Shown here: positions 46,740 through 58,227 of the stretch, in pieces
Layout of the letters: each line of letters opens with the position of its first letter
Position numbering within the stretch: position 1 is the stretch's first letter
Assembly (NCBI RefSeq): GCF_014898055.3
Contig: NW_023601104.1
Span: 41,294,210-41,358,209, forward strand
Source: Talpa occidentalis
Taxonomy: Eukaryota > Chordata > Mammalia > Eulipotyphla > Talpidae
Length of the DNA stretch: 64,000 nucleotides
Direction: 5' to 3'
The notes under the pieces: model-generated
Database searches by the model: none
The model's input: only the letters and a program-made list of their open reading frames with translations
Told to the model about the DNA's origin: nothing
Made by a program: the position numbers and the translations under genes

Positions 46740-48673
46740 TTCATTTCCATTTAAAATTTTATTACATCAAAAGGAAAAAAAAGCCTCCACAAAACAAAAA
46801 ACCTTCTAAAGCCTAAATTAACTGAAAGACAGAAGAGTATTATTCTGGTGTAATAACCCCCCCACCCCCCCTCCCCAAATAACAACAACCAACCTTACAT
46901 TACAAAATCCAAAAGAAATAGAAATGCCAGCTTCAAAAATATTTATCCAAAAAGTAAGGCATCCACTTTACAAAAAACAATAATAGGAGGGTAGAGGAAT
47001 GAGATGAGGGTATAGGAGGATGGTCCCCTGACCCCCCAGGGGCCAGCCCTAGTTCTCCTGACCAGTCCTGGCATCTCAGCAAGTTGAGGTCAGGCAGGCA
47101 GGTGGAAGCTGGGAGGTCTGTCTGGGACAGGAGTGGTTCCCCAGGTATTCCAGTATTAAGCAGAAAAGATGGAGAGTGGGGGTGCCCAGGGAATCTTGCT
47201 GTAGGATAAAAGGATCCTAGTCCTTAGCACAGCAGGGGTGGCGCGGAAGCCTTCCCTTGGAGCACAGGCAAAGTGGCCTCAGCCTGCAGGATGCTGGGAG
47301 TCTGCAAGCCACAGAGACCTGCCTTTCCCAGGGCCTTCCAGGAGGTGCCAGGCTGCCACTGCCCTCTCATCCTGCCTTGGAGGCTGCCCAGACAGGACAG
47401 CGGTGGGACTGTCAGTGGGGGTTATCTGAGTTGGGGAGGGGGCTGGAACTGTTTTTCTGAAGACACCTTCTCCGGAACAGTCTCCAAGTTTATGGGATGG
47501 GCACCTCTAGGGAAGTGGAACAGCACCCTCCTTAACTCCCTCCCTTCCTCCCAGAGTGCATTTCATACCAGGTCTGTTCCTGGGTTTAGAAATAAGAGAG
47601 TATTTTTAGGTCTGATTCTTGGATGGGAGGTGACTTAAGGCTGATTTGGCTTGGATTTCAGGCCTGATGGGCTCGGGGAGACTTCACACCCAGTCTGGTT
47701 CTGGAGGAGGAAAAGGACATGATGGGGCAGCCCGAATAGCTCACTGGGGGTGTGGCTGGGGGTGTGTCAGGGTGTAGCTGCAGGGGTAACTGGGTGACTG
47801 ACTGAGTCTTCCCCTGGGCATAGAGAGGGAGGAGAAGCAGAACGACTTTGTCATTAGGAGAGAGACGTTGTCTACTACTATGCTGAAAATAAAAAGCCTT
47901 TCTGGTATTAAGAAGCTTTGGCACAGAGTTGAGGGCAGGATGCAGGGGCAAGGGCAGGGGCAGGGCTGGGTTCTGCAATCCGAGCCTTTCCCAACTGTTC
48001 CACAGGCCTGGCTCTGCTTGGGGGGCGGGGGCAGTTCTCCTGCTCATTGGTCCTTAGCTCAGTGGGGAGGTGGTGTCCTGACAGGAACCTGACTGTGGCC
48101 AGGGAGCTCAGGAGGCCTGGGGAAGTACCGAGGAGTACAGGGCAGAGAGAAGTATCCCCTCTGGTTTCTTGGGTCCCTAGTGAAGGGAGGGAGGGAGGGA
48201 AGAAGGGAGGGAGATTTGAATCTCTCCAGCTGACCTTCAATGGTGACAAATTTGCTTGAGTCTGTCCCTCCCTAACTGACTACAGTTGCTACCACCTCTC
48301 TCTGAGCTGAGGCCTCCCTGGGCTCAGGAGTGGGGAGGGAAGGCAGTAGGGTACTCAAGTTCTAGAGGAGGAAATATAATGTGTGGGCCCAGGACAGAGG
48401 GCAGATCCTGGAGTCACCCTTGGTAGCTCCACTCTCCTCTAACAGAATGTGGACAGGCCTGGAGGGGGGCTTTGGACACAGGTCCTGGGGGTGAGAGGCT
48501 GGTTCTTTGGGTATAGTGTCAGTCTTGGTTTAGTGTCTCACCGTCCATACCCAGGTCCTGCCCCTGCTTGACAGAGGAGTGTGTGTGTGTATGTTGGGGG
48601 GACCTGGGCAGGGAAGGCAGAAAGGGTGTTGAGGGAGGGAGGAGCCTGCTGAGAGGGATGGGGTTCCTCAAGA
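46740..48673 (-). other. SLC7A8: SLC7A8 3' UTR (probable)
   Basis: Non-coding stretch between the SLC7A8 stop and the AATAAA at 46758-46763. It contains a run of GGGA units on the plus strand near 48182-48212, so the transcript is C-rich there. No SINE of the main family is inserted here, unlike the flanking DNA. Confidence 0.6.
46758..46763 (-). terminator. SLC7A8 poly(A) signal
   Basis: TTTATT on the plus strand reads AATAAA on the SLC7A8 strand, about 1.9 kb after the stop codon. The length agrees with the long 3' UTR known for this gene. Confidence 0.65.
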
Positions 48674-48834
48674 TTAGGGCTGCTCCTCTGAAGTCTTGTC
48701 CTTGGAGTCAGTGGGTTGGTAGATGGGCTGTTGCTGCTCCTCCATGTCCTTGTTTATCTCCTCTGTCCCCGAGCCCCCATCCATCGCAGGGTACACAACA
48801 ACACACATCTTCTGGCTCACCAGGGTCATCCACT
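48674..48834 (-). CDS. SLC7A8: SLC7A8 last coding exon (cytosolic tail)
   Basis: The exon encodes (E)[19 protein letters not shown], then [20 protein letters not shown] and a tail ending TSEEQP before TAA at 48676-48674. The junction G|AG completes a Glu codon with the previous exon. Confidence 0.9.
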
Positions 48835-51800
48835 CTGAGGGAAGAGGTCACAATCAATGATAAGCGTTCCACCTTCCTGGCTCTCCACCTCAGGTTTTGC
48901 CTCAGCAGAGCCACCAGCACCTATGAGACTATTTTCCAGGGGACTGGCCACCTCATCTGCTTCCCGCAGCTACCCCTTCTCATAAAGACCCTAGTCCGCC
49001 AGCTTCCCCACACCCACTGACCACCTGGGGTCTCTACCTGGCCCTAGACAGCTCTGGCAGGATAGCTATCACCTTGCCTTCTCTTGCAGGTCTAAGGTCG
49101 ACGTGCAAACACCAGCTATTCTATTCTCAGAGGCCTCTGGAAAGGTGTCTCCCTTTCCTGTGTGCTGCACCTCTCCTGCCACCCGGTCCCCCACCCCCAC
49201 ACTCCTTTTCCAGAGCTCTGTGCATCAGCCTAGGTATTCCCTGCCAGGCCACCGGCCACTTTACACCAGACCAGGAGGCCCTGTAGCCACCCAGAGCCTG
49301 CAACGACTCACCAATGAAGTTATGGAAACACTGTGGTTTGTGTTGCCAGTAAACACCCAGGAAGTAGACGGGCACTCCTGTCAGCATGATGGCCAGGCCG
49401 ATGCCGCACACCACGGGCTCCGACCAGAGGCTGAAGACCAGCAGGAAGGCCCAGAACAATAAGTAGATGATGGGGAACAGGAGGTTGATCTGTGGAACAG
49501 AGTCACCATTATCTGTGAGAGCCCCACGGCCCACAGGGTCAGAGCATCCTCCCTCTTCACCCACAGGCAAGCAACTTTGCAGGCAAAGGCTGGACTTCCC
49601 TCAGCCTTGTGGCTTCTCCACCAGGAGTCCTGACCGGGCAACTGCTGCTTCAACAAGTATTGGTGAACTTGGTCAGGAAGAGGAGGGAGGGCTCAGTCCC
49701 CCTTGTCTACCTCGTCCCCAGGCCCCTCCCCTGAGCAGGATCAAACAAGGTCTCCTCCTTGTCCAGTGCTGGAGACAGCAGGAGACTCCCCCAATCCCTC
49801 AGGGTAGGTGAGCCTGCTGGCATATGGGTGCACTTGCTGAGGTCTTGTGGTGAAGGAGAAGCAGAGAAATGAGTGAGGAAGAAGGAGGGCTCCCCACCTT
49901 GAGTCAGCGGGCTCCCCACCTTGCCTACTTTTAGGCGAGCCTCATCGGGGCGCAGTGTGGTGAGTGCCCCTCCCTCTCACCCTGGTCAGCCCCAATTTGC
50001 TTTTAGCAATTTGAGGAGATAAACCTGCCAAGACCTGAGGAGTCAGGAGACCTAGCTTGTAGCAGCCTGGGGCCCTGGCTACTTCAGGCAGCAGCTTCAC
50101 TCTCTGGGCTTCATCCCTTCTGTCGACACTGGTGGGAGTCCCAGCAGAGCTTTCCAAGTCTCCGGATTCAGCCTCCCTTCTGCTCCTGTCCGCTCCTCCC
50201 AGGGAGCTTGCTTGTGCTGGGGAGACAGGGCGATTCCATCTCCTTTTCCCTCCAGCAGTCTTTCTAAGAGTGGTAGAGCAGTGGCAGTGGAAAACAGATT
50301 TGGAGAGCCCTGGATTTCTCAGCTGGAAGAATCTTCTAGTTTTTTTGTTTCCAGAATCAGAATTGTTCAAAAATTAGGTGGTCAGAAAAGTCATGGCATA
50401 TTTTTTTTGCCTTTCAAGCAAAAGTACATCATGACTTTTCCGACAACTCAATAGTTTAAGGCTGTGCTCGATTCTCCTGATTTACAGGAGAACCCAGAGA
50501 GTTCTAGCAAGCATATTTTGTCCTAAGCAGTTCATCTATTGCTATCACAAAGTCATTTCTTGTAGCAATCAATAGGCTCAACAGACACCCTACTATGTGT
50601 CAGGCCACAATAGTTTAAAAAAGGAGGGTTGTGGAATGCCGAAGTGAACTGGGATGCTTCAAGGAAGAAGAAGTGCTTGAGGCCCGTATTTTGGCTGGTA
50701 TTGGTGTGTCATCCTGGTCCCCCTAATGTACGGAGGCAGAGGGAAGGGCTCCTGCCCCCTCTGCCACATGTCTTTGGTGCCCAGCTACTGAGTCTATCCT
50801 CAAGTGCAAAGACAGGGTACTCCAAGGAGGAATCCGAGCACAACTGAGGTCGGCATGCTTCTCCCTGGATGTTAAGGCATGCTTCTCCCTGGATGTTAAG
50901 GCATCTCCTTCAATTTCAGGCCTTTGGAACTTCTCCAGAGCCAGAGCTGTCATATTTCCCTCCCCACCCACCTTCCCATTGCCACTAATAAAGGCCTTTG
51001 GTAGCATTAAAAAAAAAAAAAAAAAAAGGACTTTAGATAGGCAGCTGGGAGGAGGAAACTCATTCTGGAAACTCATTGCATGGATGGAGACACAGCAGAA
51101 GGAAACCCAGCCCCTGGGAGGGAGAGCGAGGAGACTGCCCAGACTAGAGGGCCCAGGACAATGTTAGGGAGAGAAGGGAATTATGAAAGATCAGCTGGCA
51201 TTTAAGACCTAGAGTTGTAGGGAACAAAAGAAGGATGTGACAAAAACACCACTGACTCTAACTTATTCTTTGATGCAGCTTGCTCTGGCCCTGACCCCGG
51301 TGGAGAATGGAAATGGCTGCCCCATTCACATACAACCCTTGTGGCTTAAGGTTTGCTACCATCATAGAGATGGTGACCTGTGCTCAGCACTGAGAACATG
51401 GTGATTTAAAAATCTAAGCTGCATTATGGAAAACAATATGGAAATTCCTCAAAAAATTAAGAATAGAAACACCCTGTGATCCAGCTATTCCACTTCTGGG
51501 GATCTGTCCAAAAAAATAAAACACTAAGGTGAAGAGATATAAGCGCCCACGCCCACTCCCCAATGTTCACTGCAGCATTACTCACAAGAGCCAAGATATA
51601 TCCCTGGGTAAAGGAGAGGATAAAGATATGGTATATATACACAATGGAACACTAGTCATATATAAAGAAGATGAAATGTCACCATTTGACATTTGACAAC
51701 ATAGATGGACCAAGAAGGCATTAAGTGAAGTGAAGTAAGACAGAAGGAGAAAGATAAATAAGCAAATGAATAAACAGAACAAAACAAAAACAAACCCTTA

Positions 51801-54800
51801 GATTACAGTACAAAAAGTAGAAGGGATGGGTAAATTGGGTAAAGGGCATTGGTTCCATGGTGGATGGGAACTAGACTTTTGGGGGCCATTGCACATAATG
51901 TATAGATGTCAACTTAAAATGCTGGACACTTGAAACCTACATAATGTTCTAAACCAATGTTACTTCAATAAAAAAAAAAAAAAATTTCAGCAGCAGTCAG
52001 AACCAGTAGAAGACAGGGAGGGGACCCTAGAAGGAGGTCTCGCACCTTGATGGGGCGGGGGATGTCCGGTTTCTTCCAGCGAAGAACTATCTGTCCAGCA
52101 ACTGTGACCCCATAAAAGAGGTAGTTGATGAAGCCCACATAGTTGATGAGAGTATACATGTCACTGGTGACCAGCATCAGCAGGGTCGAGAGGCACTGGG
52201 AGGAATGTGAAAAGCTCATCAGTGATCAGAAAGGTATTTGGAAACTTGGGTGTTGATTAAAGGTCAGGGGACTGCTCCTCTGCCTGAGGCAGGTGATGCC
52301 AGTTCATCAGGGAGTCTCACAATGAAGATTTTCACACTCCGATACTAATTCAGGCCATTGCTAATGCCTGCACTGCCAGGAATTCTTTTTATTGCAGGGG
52401 TGATAATCAAAATATTTAACCACTGGTATGGCAAGGGCACTATCCAATCAGAACATACTGGCCATAAACAACCAGACTGGCACAGCAGTGCCCCTGGCTC
52501 CCTATCTGCCCTGTTTTCATTTATATTTCTCCCTTGGTTATTACTCAAGCTAATTTCATTTTTTTTAATCTCTTAGGGAAGACTGTTAACTGCAGATTAA
52601 GGCTTTTTTCGTGACCTCATCCTCTTCTCCTGGCTTAGTCATCTAATTTATTTTTTTTCCTTCCTTTCTTTTTTTAAATATCATAAAGCGATATAGCACT
52701 TACCAGATGCCATGGCTTGTTCTTAGCATTCTACAAATATTAACTTATTTACTCTTCTCAGTGGCTCTCTCAGAACCATGTTCTTTCCTCTGCTGAATTG
52801 TTAAAATGAACAGAAGGCTTAACACAGGCTGTCCTGTGAGGTCTGATGAAGGTAATGGAGGATCGTTTAGGGGATGAATAAGCCAGATTCTAGCTGTACT
52901 TGCCTGGGGTCACAGCACTGCACTATGGCCTCGGACTGAAAAAAGCCTTTGGCCCAGTGGGAACATAGGGGCTTCTCCAGTTTCCTTTCACAACTAACTG
53001 ATCAAGATGACCTTCTTCTTGTGTCTGAACATTCTGACATTGCTCCTAGTGCTGTGCAGTGAATGCCCTTGACTCCTCCTGGCCTAACTGCTTCTCCAGT
53101 GGACCAAGTCATTTTCAAAATTTTATTCAGGATCCAGATGGGAAAAAAATAACTCAAAAGACTCAATGGGGGAAATATCTCTGTGTGTTCTCTTTGATTC
53201 TTCATGGTTATTTTACTCCCACCCCAAGTTTCCTTTTCTCTATCAGTCTTCCTTCCCTTGTGATTCTTCTTTTTTAACATATACTTAACACTGAATTTGT
53301 TTCAGTGATGTTTCCCAAGAGACTGGCAAATCTCCTGGGGCAAGAAGAGCGATGGGGAGGGTGAATGTGTTGTGACCGACCAGAGCACAGGCCCAAAGCT
53401 GCAGCCTGTCTCTGGGTAACAGGTGCGGGAGAGGACCAGGAAAAGAGGTTTCTTTGTGAATTGTGAGATCTTGAGGGAGTCACTTCATTCTGATCCAAAA
53501 ACATAGGAAAATGGAAAGGGGCCAGCCTGGGAACCTTTAGGTTTTTGGGTGCAGGGTCTTTCCTTGCTGTCTTTCTCAATATTAATAACGCCTGTGGATG
53601 CCAGATTATCTAAGACCCAGGAAACCTAGGAGCAGACTTGAAGGATGACAGGGGTGTGTGTGGGAGTGTGAACTCTCAGCTCTGAGCAAGCACAAACAAG
53701 GAGTATGTGTCTGGGGCTGACAGGAGGGGCCCTTACTGTGAAGAGCAAGGCTGGGATTGGGGTGCAACGCTTCACGTGGATCATGGCCAACACGCTGGGA
53801 AGGTGGCCCTCCCTGGCTCCAGCAAAGAACAGCCTGGCAGAGAGAAAAGCAGGTCAGCTTGGCTTGCTCATGAAGTATCCAAAGAAGCCCCCTCTCCAAC
53901 TAGGCTCCCTCATCCATACCACCTTCTACCCACCTGGGAGCATCCCCCTTCCAACCAGGTACCCACCTTCTCATGCACACCTTCCAGCCCACTAATCACA
54001 GGACCCACGTTCACAAATGCAGGTGCAGGCAAGTCAGAGGCAACCAGTGGATAAATGGATGGATCTTGGGTGTGTGGAGACCTGGGTGTGGTCTGGGGAC
54101 CCTGGGTGACTGGTGATTGTCACTCTGTGGTTCCTGACAATGTCTGAGGCTTTAATCCCTGTGAAAATCTGCCTCCCTTCCACCTTAGTTTCTGATACAT
54201 AGGGACTGGCCTGTGTGTGGAAAGCTTTTCCTAGCCAGGAAAGTGGAGAATGGGTGGTGGGCCAGGAAGGGACACATGGGAACCTGGGGATTTGTGGAAA
54301 TGTTCTCTCTCCTGTTCTGAGGATGGTTACATGGGCTGTCTGCAATGGGCTGTTGTTAAAACAACCTGAACATTTACAATTTTTTGGTATATAAATTATA
54401 CCTAAAAATATATATCCTTAAATTACTTATTCTATTTCCAAAAAGCTATCCTAAAGAAATGGAGTTAGGGCCTCCCCTGGTGGCACAGGTGGTTGAGCGC
54501 AGTGCTGTGAAGCTGTCTGCAGCCTCTGCAGCGCTGGTTCGATCCCGGCTGGCCTCGGACTGGCGTCCCACATGACGCGGCAGACCTCTCCTGTCTCACC
54601 TGCTGCTCCCTTCAGCAGTGTATTTTGTCAGTCTGCCTGTTCTGTTCCCCACTCTGTCTCTGGTGAATCCTCTCACCCTCCTGCATATCTGGCCTGTACC
54701 CTGGTTCTTGTATAAATAAATAAATAAATCTTAAAAAAAAAGAAAGAAAGAAATGGAGAGTTAGGGCCTCCCTGGTGGCGCAAGGGGTTAAGTAAGACAC

Positions 54801-57800
54801 AATCTGTGGAGCTGTCCACAGCCTCTGCAGCACGATTTCAAACCCCGGCCAGCCAGGGAGCAACCCACATGGTACAGCAGACCTCTCCTGACTCTCCCGC
54901 TGCTCCCTTCAGCAGTGTACTTCGGTCAGTCTGCCTGTTCTGTTCCCCACTCTGTCTCTGTTGAATCCTCTCACCCCCCCTGCATCTCTGGCCTGTACAC
55001 CAGCTCTTGTATGCATAAATAAATAAATCTTTTAAATAAATAAATAAATAAATGAATGAAAAAAAGAAAACTGAAAATTGTATGATGCCATAGAATATGA
55101 TCTAATTAATTTAAAAAACTTTATGTGCATGTAAAAGCAGCTATTAAAATACTGATTAATTCTGGGTACTAGGATTATGAGTAACTTTAATTTTCTTCCT
55201 TAAACTTTATAGGAAAAAATATAAAATTCCAAAACACCAGGGCATTTATAATCAAAATAAAAATTATTTTTTTACTATACAAAATTAAACTTTAAACTTT
55301 GAGATGATTGTTGGTTCATATTCACCTGTAAGAAACAGTACATAAATAAGAGAATAAAAAATATAAAAAGAGGGCCTCCCCTGGTGGCGCAGGCGGTTGA
55401 ACGCAGCTCTGTGAAGCTGTCAGCAGCCTCTGCAGCGCCAGTTAGATCCCGACCAGCTGGCGAAGGTCCCAGCATGGTGCAGCAGACCTCTCCTGTCTCG
55501 CCTGCTGCTCCCCTCATTAGTGTATTTCATCAGTCTGTCTGTCTTGTTCCCCACTCTGTCTCTGGTGAATCTTACCCTCCCGCAAATCAGGCCTGTACCC
55601 CGGTTCTTGTATAAATAAACAAATCTTTTAAAAAAAAAGAAAAAAAACATGAAAAACAAAAAGAAAAACAAAAAACAAAAAAGTGAGAAAATAACACAAA
55701 ATAGAGAGAAGAAAAAAAAGTAAAAAACAACACAAAGAGCTCCTATGTATCCTTTACCTAATTCTCCCACTGGTAACAATGTGAAATCATGGTCAGGACA
55801 TTAATGTTTAAAAGTTATTTTTAGAAAGAGAAATTTCAACAGAATAAGCAGCCCTTTCCTCCTTCCCTCTTGTGAGAAAAAAAGTGAATAGTAGAAGCAT
55901 TAGGAGTCATGTACATATTAATGTGAATTACTGGACTTTTTCTTTTTTTCTAGGACTTTGTAGGGAAAGGGACACCTCTGTAGGGAAAGGGATGGGAGGA
56001 AAAGGATGCTGTTGCAGTGGGGGCAGAAAAGCACAGCATCAGCGCACTTTTCTGGGTGTTTGGAAGAGAAGTGTCCCTGACTTTGTAATGTGTGCATGGG
56101 GAAAGTGGGTCTAGGAGTAGCAGCTCTCTCCACAGAGTGTGTGTGGATAGTGGTCCCCAGCACCCACATGCATCACCACCAGTTGCCATCATCAGCTACC
56201 TAGGCCAGTGTCATTGGTTTCATGCAGCCACATGACATTGTCCCCCTCAGTGCAGTCTCATGCCCTCAAGTGAGTCCCAGGTGTGCTGTGGGCCTCGTCA
56301 TGCACATAGCCAGGGCCTCCCATTCAATCCTCCCCACATGCAGCCAGGACCAAGTGCAATTGTCCAGGTAGTGTCAAGTTCACAAGAGACCACCCTTGCC
56401 CGGCTAGCCAACAACAGAGGAGACTACGACATTAAGCATGACACACACCCACACACACTCCTACTCCTCGGGAAGATCATCCTCTTCATATTCCAAAACA
56501 CAAAAGAATGAGAGCGAGAAGGAGGGAAGGGGAAGGCAGGAAGGAAAGAACTGGAAGATGAGCTGAGGAGGCCTGGTGGGTGAGCGGCACCTCTGAACAA
56601 GAGGCGAGCGCGCCCTGCCGCGTCTCCTGCATGCACACACGGCTAGACCACATGCACGCAGACCGCTGCTTGGCCTGCCCGAGGGACAAACCCCACTCTA
56701 AAGCGACTGTAGCCAGTCACTCTCCTCCAATAGATCCCAGAGAGCCTCATGGGTCACTGCTCTTCCACCGCTCGCCCTCGTCTGGGGCCTCCATGGGGCC
56801 ACTGCTCCTGTGTAACATGCACACGACGTTGCTGTGGGTGAGCATCATAGGGGTCTCGGGTACAGGGGACACCCACACTTCCTCTTTTCTGCCCTGGGTC
56901 CTCAAAATTTGCTACTCCTTTGTCATGTCATGGACACTCCTCCCAGATGTGATGGATGACACTGAAAACAGCTGCAGAGAGGGGCTCACTGCTTTTGCTG
57001 TATCTTTTCTTGTAGGACTGTGCCCTGGGGGCAGGGGGCTTTCCAAGAACCCTGGAGGGACCTGTTAAACCACATCCATGGAAATCATCCAGCATCTGCT
57101 GGCCTCACAGCAAGGGATTTCAAGAAAAGGCCAGATTCCTGAATGTGTGGAACCAGGAGCTGGAGACTCCTGGGCCCATTCACACTTCTGGCTTTCCTAA
57201 AATTCCCCTAATGCTTTCCTTCTGCTCTTCCCCACCCCTTTTACTTCACATCCTATACTGAGTCTCCCAGGAGGCCCTGTGACAGCCTCCCAGAGCCACC
57301 TGTTTTTTGATCAGGGAGAAGCTACACCCTGAGGGGGCTCAGAGATGGTCCCATCGTACCTGCAGCCAGGTCCCAAAACTTTCATGAGGGACCAGTTCAG
57401 AGGCCCCAGCATGGGTCCCCCTAGTTCTTTTCACAGGGAGTTTCTTTTGAACTGGCACAACCTATTTCCAGGCTAGAAGAAAAGGGGCTTGGGTACTGCA
57501 GCTGAGACCCTGTGCCGCTGCCAACCACAGCCCCCTGACCTGGAGTTGCACCAGGTAGCCTGGGGGCTCCTCAGCCTCTGCCTCTGCTCCTGTTGAAAGG
57601 AGGTGGGATGAGGCATCTCACCATCACATATGAAGCCATACACATCCTAGGTAGCCACGAGAGCAGGACACGCCCCTCTGAGTCCACAGTGACACACGCA
57701 CGTACTCACGTAAGCAATCACCCTTTCAATGTCACTGCCCAGGTGGCCACACAGACCCCAGCGGACAGAGACAAGAGCCCTCCCCCAACATACAGTATAC

Positions 57801-58183
57801 ACAGAGCAATGCACCGCAGAGTGGCCCCTGGTCCAGGAAGAGCCCAGACAGCACTCACCGGGAGGAGGTGAAAAGAGAACCATTGACTCCTCCAAATGTA
57901 GACAGGGCCACAGAAATGGGCATGATCCAGGCCATGACACCTAGGAGCTTCTCTCCAAAAGTCTGGGAGAGAAAACAAAGGATGAGCAGAAACCCCTTAC
58001 CTGCACATCACTGCTTGGAATGCTCCCTCCCAAGCCCACCCTGGCTGAGTCTCTCTGTCTAAGGTCCTTGAGGGAAGGGATGGTCTTTGTGCCCCTTTCC
58101 TGCTGCACCACCACTTCCCACTGTGATGACTACACAGCCAAATTCATTAAGTGTTTTGGACTAGTTAGCTAAGTCAGTGTGGT

Positions 58184-58227
<44 letters not shown>

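Larger units (their letters stand above)
40700..46740. other. Intergenic region between CEBPE and SLC7A8
   Basis: No supported gene. It contains a (GT)n tract at 41563-41597, SINE copies at about 42047-42322 and 42664-43705, a MIRb remnant at 44640-44770 and a MIR remnant near 45785-45850. The rest is unremarkable unique sequence. Confidence 0.65.
53834..57858 (-). other. SLC7A8 intron between 57859-57962 and 53737-53833 exons
   Basis: A 4-kb intron. Three SINE copies (54469-54746, 54765-55040, 55372-55638) are followed by an A-rich stretch to about 55740. From 55760 to 57855 I see no coding, RNA-gene or repeat signature beyond short open frames. Confidence 0.65.
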
